Assembly (NCBI GenBank): GCA_964609385.1
Contig: CAZSSM010000019.1
Location: 1 to 64,000 of the forward strand
From: CAZSSM01 sp964609385
GTDB lineage: Bacteria; Planctomycetota; Planctomycetia; Isosphaerales; Isosphaeraceae
DNA: 64,000 nucleotides
Direction: 5' to 3'
Shown here in pieces: positions 34,533-44,171 of the stretch. A program made the translations under genes and the position numbers. Positions within the stretch are counted from its first letter, which is position 1. Every line of letters starts with the position of its first letter. Below the pieces are notes generated by a model. The model ran no database searches, was not told the DNA's origin, and saw only the letters and a program-made list of their open reading frames with translations.

Positions 34533-34591
34533 CCGGTTCCGCTGACCAACCGTCTTCCTCCTGAAAATACACTCCCCGAAAACGCGCGATC

Positions 34592-36310
34592 ATGAATCTC
34601 CTCGAACAGATCCGAAGCCGGTTCGCCGCCGCGGCCCCTGAGGGGGCTGACGCCGACGCTTTCGCGCAGTCGGTTCGACCCAGCAACGATGCCAAGTTCG
34701 GCGACTATCAAGCCAACGGCTGTATGGCCCTCAAGAAGGTACTCAACCAGCCGCCGCGCACCATCGCCGAGGGAATCGCGCAGGCGGTCGACCTCAAACC
34801 CATTGCCCCCGCGCCCGAGGTGGCCGGTCCGGGCTTCCTCAACATCCGGATCTGCGACGACTGGCTGTCTGCTCAACTCGATGGGCTCCTGGAGGATCCC
34901 CAACTCGGCGTGCCGGCGCCCGCCTCGACCTTGACGGTCGTCGTCGACTACTCCTCGCCCAACGTGGCCAAGCCGATGCACGTCGGTCACATCCGCTCGA
35001 CGGTCATCGGCGACGCCCTGGCCAACATCTACCAGGCGTTGGGCCATCGCGTCATCCGCGACAACCACCTGGGTGACTGGGGGACCCAGTTCGGCATGAT
35101 CCTGCACGGCTACAAGACGATCCGGGATGATGCGACCTACCAGGCCGATCCGGTCGGCGAGCTGGCCCGGCTCTATCGCGCCGTCTCGGCCGCGACCAGA
35201 GAGGATCCCCAGGTCGCCGAGGCGGCCCGCGTGGAGACCTCCAAGCTCCACGCCGGTGATCTGGAGAACCGTCGGCTCTGGGACGAGTTCATGCCGCATT
35301 GCCTCCAGGTGTTGGACCAGATCTACCAGCGGCTCGACGTCCGGTTCGACACCTATCACGGCGAGAGTCACTACAACGCGATGCTCCCGGAGGTCGTCGA
35401 GGCCCTGGAACGGACGGAGTTGGCCGAGCCGAGCGAGGGGGCCACCGTGGTCTTCACCGAGACCTCCAAGGCCCCCTTCATCGTCCGCAAGACCGACGGC
35501 GCCTACACCTACGCCACGACCGACCTGGCCACGATCCAATTCCGTCTGCACGAATACGAGCCCGACCTCTGCCTCTACGTGGTCGACACCCGACAGGGCG
35601 ACCACTTCCGCCAACTCTTCGAAGTGGCCGAGCGCTGGGGCAAGACCGGCCAGGCACGGTTGGTCCACGTCAACTTCGGCACGATAATGGGCCCGGACCG
35701 TCGGCCGTACAAGACGCGCTCGGGGGATGTGGTCGGCCTGGAGTCGCTGCTCGATGACGCCGTCGAGGCGGCGCGCCGGGTCGTCGACGAGAAGTCCGGC
35801 GACCTGCCCGTGGAGGATCGCGCCCAGATCGCCGAGGTAGTGGGCATCGGGGCCATTAAGTATGCCGACCTGAACCAGAACCGTGAGAGCGACTACGTCT
35901 TCGACCTCGACAAGTTCGTCGCCCTGGAGGGCAACACCGCCACCTATCTCCAGTATGCCTACGCGCGGGTCCAGAGCATTTTCCGCAAGGGTGAGGTCGA
36001 TCCCGAGTCGATCCGACGCGCCCATCCGGCGATCTACCTGACCAACCCGGCCGAGCGCGCCTTGGCCCTGGCGATCCTTCGCTTCCCTGAGACGCTCCAG
36101 GCGGTCACCCTCGACTTCAAACCCAACGTGCTCACCGAATTCCTCTTCTGGTTGGCCAACCACTTCAGCACGTTCTTCCTGGAGTGCCCGGTCCTGAAGG
36201 CCGACAGCCCGGAGCGTAAGGAAAGTCGACTGGCCCTCTGCGACTTGACCGCCCGCGTCCTGGAACGCGGTCTCGGGTTGCTTGGCATCCGCGTCCTGGA
36301 TCGGATGTGA
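34592..36310 (+). CDS. argS: Arginyl-tRNA synthetase
   Basis: This class I synthetase has 572 residues and charges tRNA-Arg. The N-terminal Add-1 domain has PSNDAKFGDYQANGCMALKK. The HIGH-type motif is NVAKPMHVGHIRSTVIGDAL, then DNHLGDWGTQFGMILHGYK. The insert TDGAYTYATTDLATIQFR is typical, and VDTRQGDHFRQLFEVAERWG precedes the KMSKS-equivalent loop RPYKTRSGDVVGLESLLDDA, which lacks the classic Lys-Met-Ser as many ArgS do. The C-terminal DALR anticodon-binding domain includes FLFWLANHFSTFFLECPVL. The gene is intact. Confidence 0.97.
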   Translation: MNLLEQIRSRFAAAAPEGADADAFAQSVRPSNDAKFGDYQANGCMALKKVLNQPPRTIAEGIAQAVDLKPIAPAPEVAGPGFLNIRICDDWLSAQLDGLLEDPQLGVPAPASTLTVVVDYSSPNVAKPMHVGHIRSTVIGDALANIYQALGHRVIRDNHLGDWGTQFGMILHGYKTIRDDATYQADPVGELARLYRAVSAATREDPQVAEAARVETSKLHAGDLENRRLWDEFMPHCLQVLDQIYQRLDVRFDTYHGESHYNAMLPEVVEALERTELAEPSEGATVVFTETSKAPFIVRKTDGAYTYATTDLATIQFRLHEYEPDLCLYVVDTRQGDHFRQLFEVAERWGKTGQARLVHVNFGTIMGPDRRPYKTRSGDVVGLESLLDDAVEAARRVVDEKSGDLPVEDRAQIAEVVGIGAIKYADLNQNRESDYVFDLDKFVALEGNTATYLQYAYARVQSIFRKGEVDPESIRRAHPAIYLTNPAERALALAILRFPETLQAVTLDFKPNVLTEFLFWLANHFSTFFLECPVLKADSPERKESRLALCDLTARVLERGLGLLGIRVLDRM

Positions 36311-36402
36311 TCCGAAGCACCATCTGAGACTCGCTGTGCCCGCATTGAGTCTATCCGCTCTCCAACAACGATTTGTCCCCGTTGCGATTCGGGAGCCGTC
36401 CG

Positions 36403-36732
36403 TTGCAGATCCTCGTCATCTTGTCCCGGTTGGTCATCAGCGCGGTTCCTCTTTTGGGCGGTCTCTACGTGCTCCTGTTGGCGCTCCGGGTCGTGGGCAA
36501 GCGACCCGGCGAGGATCCCGAGTTCGATCAATGGCACCAGGCTCGGGGCCGGACCGGCCTCTTCTTCGGCCCCTTGCTGATCTTCTTCGGCCTCTTCCTG
36601 GCCACCTGGGCGATCCTCGATGCTCTGGCCCCGATCCCCGAGCCGTCGGCACCCGTTGCCCCAGACGCGGGGGAAGATCGGCCGGATCGCGGACCGGGCA
36701 TGATCGGGGGATCGGCCGACTCAACGGACTGA
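36403..36732 (+). CDS. Small two-helix membrane protein, unknown
   Basis: The protein has about 109 residues. I favour the TTG at 36403 because GGGAG lies about 10 nt upstream; a TTG at 36373 adds ten residues. Two hydrophobic segments (LVISAVPLLGGLYVLLLALR; FFGPLLIFFGLFLATWAIL) are joined by a charged loop, followed by an acidic, proline-rich tail. No family is recognised. It follows argS by about 90 bp. Its 3' end overlaps the end of the LysR gene on the other strand by 12 bp. Confidence 0.6.
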   Translation: MQILVILSRLVISAVPLLGGLYVLLLALRVVGKRPGEDPEFDQWHQARGRTGLFFGPLLIFFGLFLATWAILDALAPIPEPSAPVAPDAGEDRPDRGPGMIGGSADSTD

Positions 36733-37695
36733 GGTGTCGGGCGATCCCTCGAGGAGATCGAGCCGTCCCAGGGTCTCGCTGAGGATCGCGAGCAGCCCGT
36801 CGATGGCCGAATCGGGCCGCGCCCGTCGCCTGGTGACTGCGTGGACCTCGAAGCGGCCGAACGCTCCGACCAGGGACCGCTCGACGAGGCCGGCCTGATC
36901 CAGGTGACCCACCAGATTCGTGGGGTGCGCCACCAGGCCAATGCCGAAGCCCAGCCGGACATAGTGATAGACCGACTGCGCCGTGACCAACTCCAGGACC
37001 CGCTCGGGATGGTCGTAGGCGTGCTCGTGTCGGAGGATCCCCGCGATAATGTGATTGGGGTAGCTGTCGCGGGCGTTGACCAACGGGTGGGCGGCCAGGT
37101 CCCGGACGCTGATCGATGCGACTTCGGCCAAGGCGTGGCCGACCGGGAGGACCAGGATCGGATCGATCGTGTAACAAGGCTGCGATTCCAGCTCCTTGGG
37201 GAAGGCGATCCATCGCGGGTCGATCAGGGCCAGATCGGCCTCGCCTTCTCGGACCGGCTCGACGATCCGCTGATTGCTGACCTCGCGGACGGTCAACTGG
37301 ACGTCGGGGAATCGGCCGGCGAAGGCGTCGAGGCAGGGCGGGAGATCCTCCACGCACTGTCTGGGCGATCCGACGACCGTCAGTCGTCGCCGACGTCGGC
37401 CCAGCTCGGCGGCGAACCGCTCGGACAACCCTTCGATCTCGCCGACGGCCGGGCCGCAGAGAGTTAGCAGCAGCCGACCTGCCTCGGTCGGGGTGCAACC
37501 CCGACGATGCGATTCCAGAAGCACGGTGCCCAGCGTTTTCTCCAGGGCACGGACCTGCTTCCAGACCGTCGGCTGCGCCACGCCGAGGGCCCGCGCCGCG
37601 GCGGCCATACTCCCGCGCTGCGCCACCTCGCAGAAGCTCCGCAGTTGCGGATAGATCAGCCCCTTGTAGTCGGGTGGGCGTGAGGTCTCGCTCAT
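36721..37695 (-). CDS. LysR-family transcriptional regulator
   Basis: The protein is 324 residues from the ATG at 37695, chosen because AGGAG lies 9 nt upstream. The winged helix-turn-helix is at the N-terminus (LRSFCEVAQRGSMAAAARAL, GVAQPTVWKQVRALEKTLGT, RRGCTPTEAGRLLL). The periplasmic-binding-like effector domain follows (RIVEPVREGEADLALIDPRW, PILVLPVGHALAE, GFGIGLVAHPTNLVGHL). It is divergent from the PSCyt/DUF1501 operon across 143 bp, the usual LysR layout, so it probably controls that operon. An imperfect dyad GGTT-g-AATT-g-AACC at 37753-37766 is a possible binding site. Confidence 0.92.
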   Translation of the reverse strand: MSETSRPPDYKGLIYPQLRSFCEVAQRGSMAAAARALGVAQPTVWKQVRALEKTLGTVLLESHRRGCTPTEAGRLLLTLCGPAVGEIEGLSERFAAELGRRRRRLTVVGSPRQCVEDLPPCLDAFAGRFPDVQLTVREVSNQRIVEPVREGEADLALIDPRWIAFPKELESQPCYTIDPILVLPVGHALAEVASISVRDLAAHPLVNARDSYPNHIIAGILRHEHAYDHPERVLELVTAQSVYHYVRLGFGIGLVAHPTNLVGHLDQAGLVERSLVGAFGRFEVHAVTRRRARPDSAIDGLLAILSETLGRLDLLEGSPDTSVR

Positions 37696-37838
37696 CTCGA
37701 AGCTCCTGGTCAAGCGCGGACGTTGAGCTTGTCTGCATAGAAATCATATCAGGGTTGAATTGAACCGGAGGCCGACGCGAGGAAGAATCGTGTCTGAGTC
37801 GTTTCGGCGTGGACCGTTCAATCATCCGGAGATCACCG

Positions 37839-40592
37839 ATGAATCAGTGCTCCCTATCGAGGCTCCCGGCCCATCCGTGGGGGTGGCCCGCGCTCCGGAC
37901 GACCGGGATCGCAGAGATGGCCCGGTCGCTCGTCCCGATCGGGCTCGTCCTCGGCCTTTGGAGCATTTTCCCAATCGCCGCGTTTCCCCAGGTCTCGGCC
38001 TCGGTGGCTGAGGGGCAGAACTCGGCTCAGTCCGAGGTTATCGATTACCTCGCCGACGTCGCGCCGATCTTTCATCGCCATTGCGTCAGTTGTCACGGTC
38101 CGCTGGAGCAGAGGGCCGGACTCCGGCTCGACGCGGGCCGACTGGCCCTCGAGGGGGCCGAGACCGGCGCCGTCATCGAGCCCGGAGATCCGGGAGCCAG
38201 CTTCCTCATCGAGGCGGTCACCGGCGATCCCTCGGACTGGAGGATGCCGCCGGAGGGGCCCGGCTTGAGTGCCGAGGAGGTCGCCACGCTGACGCGCTGG
38301 ATCGCCCTAGGCGCCGAGGTTCCCGATGACGAGACGGTGCTCGATGACCCGGACAACCATTGGTTCTTCCGGGCGCCCGATCCGGTCATACCCCCGACCC
38401 CGACCGACCCCCGCTTCGTCGGCAACCCGATCGATCGCTTCCTGGCCTCGCGATGGGCCGAGAGCGGCGTGACGCCCAACCCCGAGGCCGACAAGGCGAC
38501 GTTGCTTCGTCGCGTCACGATCGACCTGACCGGCCTGCCGCCGACCCGGGACCAGCTCCAAGCCTTCCTGGCCGACGGGCGGCCCGATGCCTATGAGCGA
38601 CGCGTCGACGCGCTGCTGGACTCGACGGCTTTCGGCGAACGCTGGGGCCGTCACTGGTTGGACGTCTGGCGGTACAGCGACGAGGTCTCGTTCGCCGACG
38701 AGGGGCTCTCGCTCGGCGTGCATCACCTCTGGCGATGGCGCGACTGGGCGGTGATGTCGCTCAACGCCGACAAGGGATACGACCGCTTGATCGCCGAGAT
38801 GCTCGCCGGCGACGAGCTGGCCCCCGAACGCCCCGAGATCATCGCTGCCACCGGGTTCCTGGCCCGCAGCCGAGACCACAACGGATCGCGCGACACCTGG
38901 ATGCAGGCCGCCGTCGAGCACACCGCCCAGGCCTTCCTCGGGCTCACCCTGCGATGCGCCCGCTGCCACGACCACAAGTATGATCCGTTGCCCCAGGAGG
39001 ACTACTATCGCTTCCGTGCCTTCTTCGAGCCGATGCGGACGCGGCTCGATCGCCTCCCCGGGGGCGCCTCGGCCGAGCAGGTCGGGCTCGGGCGCGTCTA
39101 CGACGGCGACCTGAAACCGCGAACGTATTTCTACAAGTCCGGCGATGCCCGCAGCCGTGACGATCGCTCGGACCTCGAGCCGGGCTTCCCCAGCCCTCTG
39201 GGTGGCGGGATCGCCCAGGTTGAGCCGGTCCCGATGCCGGTGGCGACCTTCTATCCCGGCATCCAAGCCTTCATCCGGGATCAGGAGTTGGCCGAGGCCG
39301 AGTCGGAGCTCGATGAGGCCGTCGACGCGCTCCGGGCCGCCGACGCGGCCCCCCGCGATGTCGGCGACCCGACGGACCCGGATCTCGAGTTGTTGACCCG
39401 ACGCGTCAAGGTCGCGCGGATTGCACTGGAGGCGACCCGCGCGGTGCTCGCCGCCGACGCGGCCGCCTTTCGGGAACCCGCGCCCGACCCCGAGGCCTCC
39501 CCGCGATTGGCCCGCGACGCCGTGATCGCCCAGCGTCGCGAGGCGTTGGCCCGCGCCGAGTTGATCCGGTTTGAGGCCAATGTCGAGCTGGAGCAACTGG
39601 AAGTCTCGCCGGATCCCGATCCATCCGAGATCGAGGCGATGCGGTCTCGTCTCCGGGATGCCCAGCGGGCCGTCGAGGAGGCTCGCGAGCAGCTCGGGCA
39701 CCCCGGGGACGACTACCAACGCCTGACCGATCGCTACCTCTGGATCAGCACGGGCCGGCGTAGCGCCCTGGCCCGTTGGATCACCGACCCCAACAATCCG
39801 GCCACCGCCCGGGTGGCGGTCAACCACGTCTGGCTGCGGCACTTCGGCCGGCCGCTGGTCGAGTCGGTCTTCGACTTCGGCCTCAACGGTCGGGCGCCGA
39901 CTCATCCGCATCTGTTGGACTGGTTGGCCGCGGAGTTCGTCGGGTCGGGTTGGAGCCTGAAGGCCCTGCATCGGCGGATTGTTACCAGCGCCGCCTACAA
40001 GCTCTCCTCGATGCGAAGACCCGACACGTCGGCCGCCCAGATCGATCCGGATAACCGCCTGCTCTGGCGCGCCGAGCCGCGACGCCTGGAGGCCGAGGTC
40101 GTCCGGGACGGCCTGCTGCACCTGGCCGGCCGACTCGATCGCGCCGTCGGCGGGCCGCCATTAGATCCGCGCCGCGCCGACAAGGTCCCGCGTCGCAGCC
40201 TCTACTTCCGGCACAACTACGAGGTTGGCGTCGAGCTGGTCGCCATTTTCGACGGGCCCAACCCCGACGAATGCTACCGTCGCGAGGTCAGCATCGTGCC
40301 CCAGCAGGCCCTCGCCCTTAGCAACAGCCGGTTCAGCTTCGACCGGGCCGCCGAGATCGCCGGTCGGCTGGTCGCGGAGATGGCCGATCCGTCGGACGAT
40401 CGCGCGTTCGTCGAGGCCGCCTTTGAGCAGATCCTGACCCGGGGCGCCGATGGGGTCGAGCGCGACGCGTGCCTGAGATTTCTCGGACAACAGCGCGGGA
40501 CGCTCGACGGACACGATGAGCCGGGTCCTCGAGCCCGGGCCAGCCTGGTCCACGTCCTGATCAACCACAACGACTTCCTGACTGTCCGCTGA
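37839..40592 (+). CDS. PSCyt1-DUF1549-DUF1553 planctomycete cytochrome c protein
   Basis: The protein is 917 residues from the ATG at 37839, chosen for the CCGGAG about 10 nt upstream. An N-terminal hydrophobic signal (VPIGLVLGLWSIFPIAAF) leads to the PSCyt1 domain with a c-type haem site (PIFHRHCVSCHGPLEQRAG) and MPPEGPGLSAEEVATLTRWI. DUF1549 follows (NPIDRFLASRW, TLLRRVTIDLTGLPPTRDQL, WGRHWLDVWRYSDE, a second Cys pair CARCHDHKYDPLPQEDYYRF). A helical, coiled-coil-like insert with many Ala/Glu/Arg (about 485-620) precedes DUF1553 (YLWISTGRRSALARWITDPN, VWLRHFGRPLVESVFDFG, YFRHNYEVGVELVAIFDGPN). The family is abundant in planctomycetes and of unclear function, possibly polysaccharide breakdown. 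It is the first gene of the operon. Confidence 0.93.
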   Translation: MNQCSLSRLPAHPWGWPALRTTGIAEMARSLVPIGLVLGLWSIFPIAAFPQVSASVAEGQNSAQSEVIDYLADVAPIFHRHCVSCHGPLEQRAGLRLDAGRLALEGAETGAVIEPGDPGASFLIEAVTGDPSDWRMPPEGPGLSAEEVATLTRWIALGAEVPDDETVLDDPDNHWFFRAPDPVIPPTPTDPRFVGNPIDRFLASRWAESGVTPNPEADKATLLRRVTIDLTGLPPTRDQLQAFLADGRPDAYERRVDALLDSTAFGERWGRHWLDVWRYSDEVSFADEGLSLGVHHLWRWRDWAVMSLNADKGYDRLIAEMLAGDELAPERPEIIAATGFLARSRDHNGSRDTWMQAAVEHTAQAFLGLTLRCARCHDHKYDPLPQEDYYRFRAFFEPMRTRLDRLPGGASAEQVGLGRVYDGDLKPRTYFYKSGDARSRDDRSDLEPGFPSPLGGGIAQVEPVPMPVATFYPGIQAFIRDQELAEAESELDEAVDALRAADAAPRDVGDPTDPDLELLTRRVKVARIALEATRAVLAADAAAFREPAPDPEASPRLARDAVIAQRREALARAELIRFEANVELEQLEVSPDPDPSEIEAMRSRLRDAQRAVEEAREQLGHPGDDYQRLTDRYLWISTGRRSALARWITDPNNPATARVAVNHVWLRHFGRPLVESVFDFGLNGRAPTHPHLLDWLAAEFVGSGWSLKALHRRIVTSAAYKLSSMRRPDTSAAQIDPDNRLLWRAEPRRLEAEVVRDGLLHLAGRLDRAVGGPPLDPRRADKVPRRSLYFRHNYEVGVELVAIFDGPNPDECYRREVSIVPQQALALSNSRFSFDRAAEIAGRLVAEMADPSDDRAFVEAAFEQILTRGADGVERDACLRFLGQQRGTLDGHDEPGPRARASLVHVLINHNDFLTVR

Positions 40593-40636
40593 CCCTGAAC
40601 CGCCGATCCCCCGAGGCCGAGCCGGAGCCCGACCCG

Positions 40637-42139
40637 ATGACGATCCGACGACATCCTCGCCCCACATCGTTGCGTCCTGGAGCGACGCCGATCTCGCGAC
40701 GCGCCCTGCTGACCCTGGCCGGGATGGGCTTCGGCGGCATCGCCCTGGCCGACCTGATGGCCCAGGAGACCGACCCGGGACGCCGTCGGGGTCCGCGCGG
40801 GCCGCACCACACGCCCCGGGCCCGCAGCGTCATCTGGCTGTTCATGGCCGGGGGCGTCAGCCACATGGAGAGCTTCGACCCCAAGCCGGCCTTGACCCGC
40901 TTCGAGGGCATGAGCATCGCCGAGACGCCTTACGCCGACGTGCTCGATGATCCGTCCGTCGAGGGCATTCTGGAGAAGGGCCTCGGGCGCAAGCTGATGC
41001 AGAAGATTTATCCGCTCCAGAAGGGCTATCGGCCGCGGGGCCGATCGGGCATCGCGGTCAGCGACTGGTGGCCACACGTCGGCGCGTGCGTCGACGACCT
41101 AGCGGTGATCCGCTCCATGTGGACGACCGACAACAACCACCAGGCGCAGTACCAGTTCCACACCGGCCGGAACATCGTCGAGGGCAACTTCCCGTCCCTG
41201 GGCGCCTGGGTCCACTACGGGCTCGGCTCGCTCAACGAGAACCTCCCCCAGTTCGTCGTCCTCGGTCGGCCGCTGGGCACCTGCTGCGGGAGCAGCCTGG
41301 GACATGGCGCCGACTACCTCGGCCCCCGACACGCCGGGGTCCGGCTCGAGGTCGATCCCGACGGCCCGCTCGCCTTCGTCCAGCCCGAGGTCGAACTGCC
41401 CCGCGGCTTCCAGGCCAACGAGTTCGACCTGCTGGGCCGACTCAACCGGCACGCGACCGGGCGATACCCCGACGACCCGGCCGACGAGGCGCGGATCCGC
41501 TCCTACGAGTTGGCTTTCCGGATGCAGACGGCCGTGCCAGAGGTCGTCTCGATCGACGGCGAACCCGACGAGACGCTCCGCCTCTACGGGATCGAAGGTG
41601 ACGAGCCGGTCGATCGCAGCTTCGCGCGGCAATGCCTGATCGCCCGTCGACTCGTCCAACGGGGCACGCGGTTCGTCCAGATCCTCCACGGGGCCGGCGG
41701 CGCAGGCGCCTGGGACGCCCACTCTCACCTCCGCGACCGTTACGACCACCTCTGCCCGCGTGTCGATCGGCCGATCGCGGCCCTCCTGAAGGACCTCAAG
41801 CGGATTGGCCTTCTCGACGAGACCCTGGTCGTCTTCGGCACCGAGTTCGGCCGGACCCCTGGGCTCGAGGCCATGGAGGCTTCGGAGAACCGCGAGGGAC
41901 GCGATCATCACCCCTACGGTTTCTCAGTCTGGATGGCCGGCGGCGGGGTTCAAGGGGGTATGGTCCATGGCGCGACCGACGAGCTGGGCTTCCATGCCGT
42001 GGAGGATCGCCACTACATCACCGACCTGCACGCGACGATCCTGCACCAACTCGGACTGGAGTCGCATCGGCTCGACGTACCCGGTCGCAAGCGGATCGAG
42101 AAGGACTACGGTCGGCCCATCGAGGCGATCCTCGCTTGA
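40637..42139 (+). CDS. DUF1501 protein, Tat-exported
   Basis: The protein has 500 residues. A twin-arginine signal (ISRRALLTLAGMGFGGIALA) is followed by the alkaline-phosphatase-like DUF1501 fold: SVIWLFMAGGVSHMESFDPK, MWTTDNNHQAQYQFHTGRN, PSLGAWVHYGLGSLNENLPQ, GTRFVQILHGAGGAGAWDAH, VVFGTEFGRTPGLEAMEASE and HHPYGFSVWMAGGGVQGGMV. DUF1501 proteins almost always follow a DUF1549/DUF1553 gene, as here at 44 bp. The pair is thought to act together outside the cytoplasm; the reaction is not established. Confidence 0.94.
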   Translation: MTIRRHPRPTSLRPGATPISRRALLTLAGMGFGGIALADLMAQETDPGRRRGPRGPHHTPRARSVIWLFMAGGVSHMESFDPKPALTRFEGMSIAETPYADVLDDPSVEGILEKGLGRKLMQKIYPLQKGYRPRGRSGIAVSDWWPHVGACVDDLAVIRSMWTTDNNHQAQYQFHTGRNIVEGNFPSLGAWVHYGLGSLNENLPQFVVLGRPLGTCCGSSLGHGADYLGPRHAGVRLEVDPDGPLAFVQPEVELPRGFQANEFDLLGRLNRHATGRYPDDPADEARIRSYELAFRMQTAVPEVVSIDGEPDETLRLYGIEGDEPVDRSFARQCLIARRLVQRGTRFVQILHGAGGAGAWDAHSHLRDRYDHLCPRVDRPIAALLKDLKRIGLLDETLVVFGTEFGRTPGLEAMEASENREGRDHHPYGFSVWMAGGGVQGGMVHGATDELGFHAVEDRHYITDLHATILHQLGLESHRLDVPGRKRIEKDYGRPIEAILA

Positions 42140-42254
42140 ATTCCCGGCCCCCTTTTCCATGATGAAGGGGTGTTATCCGATCCGCGCTGTCCGCCCTTCC
42201 CGATCCTCGAACGCCCCATGCGACGGATCCCCCCGAGTCTTGGAGAATCCCCCC

Positions 42255-44171
42255 GTGACCCGCCTTCGCCTGCTCAACTGGATCGCCTGGTCGGCCCTGC
42301 TCGCTTTGACCATCGTCGTGATCGTCCTCCCGGCCCCCATCGATCGCGACACAACCATGCCCTCAGCTGAGACCATCCATGCTGGCTCCGAGGTCGATCG
42401 GACTGCCGATCAGGCAGACGCCTCGGCCAAGCCTGGCGAGGTCGACCGCCAGCCGATCGCCCTGGCCTTGGTGCCAAGCGCCGAACGCCTTCTGACGGCC
42501 AACCGCAACGCCGGTACGGTTAGTCTGGTCGATCTCGAGGCTGGAACCGTGCTCGACGAGGTCGTTACCGGTCGCAAGCCGCACGGCGTGGCCGTGACCC
42601 CCGACGGCCAACGCGCTGTGGTCACTCACTGGTGGGGCTATGACGCGGCGATCCTTGCCCTCGAAGGGGATGCGCTCCGGGTCGTCGGTCGTGTCGATGT
42701 CGGTCCCGAACCACGAGGCGTCGTCATCGGCTCGAACGGACGCCACGCCTATCTCTGCCTCGGTGTGAGCAACGAGGTCGTTCGAATCGACCTGGACCGC
42801 TCCGAGATCGACGGTCGTGTTGAGGTTGGTCGCGAACCTTGGGGGATTGCCCTGAGCCCCGACAGCCGGATACTGGCCGTCGGCAACAACCGAGGCTCCT
42901 CGGTCAGCCTGGTCAACACCGAGTCCCTAGAGGTTGTCGAAACTTACCCGATCGATGGCGCCAATCTCCGGCAGCTCGCCTTCAGTTCGGATGGCTCGGA
43001 GGTCTACGTGGCTCACATGAAGAACCGCGAGTTCGCCATCACGGCCCGCAACATCGACATTGGTTGGGTCCTCGGCCAACGCGTCACTAAGATCACCCGA
43101 GGCCGGAGCGGATTCGAGACCCTCTCGCTCGACCCGCAGGGCGAGGCCGTCGGCGATGTCTATGGTTTAGTCTTCAGTCCTGACGGCACCCAATTAGCTG
43201 TTGCCGCCGGCGGGACCCATGAGGTCCTAATTTTCCGCACCGATCGCCGCCGACTCCCCTGGCGACGCAACGGTTCGCGCGACCTGATGGCTGGCAACCT
43301 CGTCCACGATCGCGAACGGTTTGTTCGCGTCGACTGCGGCGGTCGACCCACCGAACTGGCCTGCTCCCCCGATGGGCGGAGCCTCTACGTGGCGAACTAC
43401 TTCGCCAATGCCGTCCAGGTCATCGACCTGGCGACCGGCCAGCTCGTTCGGCAGATCGACCTGGGAAGCGCCCCGGAACTCTCGCTCGTCCGACGTGGCG
43501 AGATGCTTTTCCACGACGCTGATCGCTCCTTCAACCAATGGTATAGCTGCAACACCTGTCATAGCGAAGGTCACACCAACGGCGAAGACTACGACACGAC
43601 CAACGATGGCTACCAGGATCTCAGTACCTTCCACATCTACAGTCGGAAGACCACACCGAGTCTGCGCAACGTGACCCACACCGCGCCCTGGACCTGGCAC
43701 GGCTGGCAGACCAGTCTGCCCGATGCGATGGTCAAGTCGTTCACCGAGACGATGCAAGGACCCGAACCCTCGGCCGAGGACGTCGAGGCGATCATTGCTT
43801 TCCTCGGTTCGCTCGACCTACCGCCCAACCCATATCGCAACCCCGACGGCTTCTTCACCGAGGCCGCGCTCCGGGGCCGCGAGGTCTTCCAATCCGAGAA
43901 AGCCGCCTGCAATACCTGCCACGGCGGCGAGCAGTTCACGAAAGGCACGACCTACATCGTCGGACTTGAGGAGCCCCGCGACCGCTACGAAGGCTATAAC
44001 CCGCCCTCACTCCGTGGCGTCTATGACCGCGACCCCTATCTTCACGACGGCCGCGCCAACTCGCTCCGCGAGGTCCTCACCGGCGACCACAACCCTGACT
44101 ACGTCACCGGGCTCGGAGAGCTGACCGAGCAGGAACTCGACGACCTAATCGCCTACCTGATCCAGCTCTGA
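42255..44171 (+). CDS. Beta-propeller fused to di-haem cytochrome c (CCP/MauG-like)
   Basis: The protein is 638 residues from a GTG at 42255; GGAG lies 11 nt upstream and a signal anchor follows (LNWIAWSALLALTIVVIVLP). Residues of about 70-430 form a YVTN-type propeller (LLTANRNAGTVSLVDLEAG, KPHGVAVTPDGQRAVVTH, PWGIALSPDSRILAVGNN, SLYVANYFANAVQVIDLATG). The C-terminal 220 residues hold two c-haem sites, WYSCNTCHSEGH and AACNTCHGGEQ, with cytochrome c peroxidase-like contexts (THTAPWTWHGWQTSLPDAMV, YLHDGRANSLREVL). It follows the DUF1501 gene by 115 bp. A periplasmic electron-transfer or oxidase role is likely; the substrate is unknown. Confidence 0.88.
   Translation: MTRLRLLNWIAWSALLALTIVVIVLPAPIDRDTTMPSAETIHAGSEVDRTADQADASAKPGEVDRQPIALALVPSAERLLTANRNAGTVSLVDLEAGTVLDEVVTGRKPHGVAVTPDGQRAVVTHWWGYDAAILALEGDALRVVGRVDVGPEPRGVVIGSNGRHAYLCLGVSNEVVRIDLDRSEIDGRVEVGREPWGIALSPDSRILAVGNNRGSSVSLVNTESLEVVETYPIDGANLRQLAFSSDGSEVYVAHMKNREFAITARNIDIGWVLGQRVTKITRGRSGFETLSLDPQGEAVGDVYGLVFSPDGTQLAVAAGGTHEVLIFRTDRRRLPWRRNGSRDLMAGNLVHDRERFVRVDCGGRPTELACSPDGRSLYVANYFANAVQVIDLATGQLVRQIDLGSAPELSLVRRGEMLFHDADRSFNQWYSCNTCHSEGHTNGEDYDTTNDGYQDLSTFHIYSRKTTPSLRNVTHTAPWTWHGWQTSLPDAMVKSFTETMQGPEPSAEDVEAIIAFLGSLDLPPNPYRNPDGFFTEAALRGREVFQSEKAACNTCHGGEQFTKGTTYIVGLEEPRDRYEGYNPPSLRGVYDRDPYLHDGRANSLREVLTGDHNPDYVTGLGELTEQELDDLIAYLIQL

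Noticed and set aside
34529..36163. 544-residue minus-strand frame across argS
   Set aside because: It is a GC-driven antisense shadow; argS on the plus strand has all family motifs.
38307..40121. 604-residue minus-strand frame inside the PSCyt1-DUF1549 gene
   Set aside because: Antisense shadow with low-complexity composition; the plus-strand protein is clearly real.
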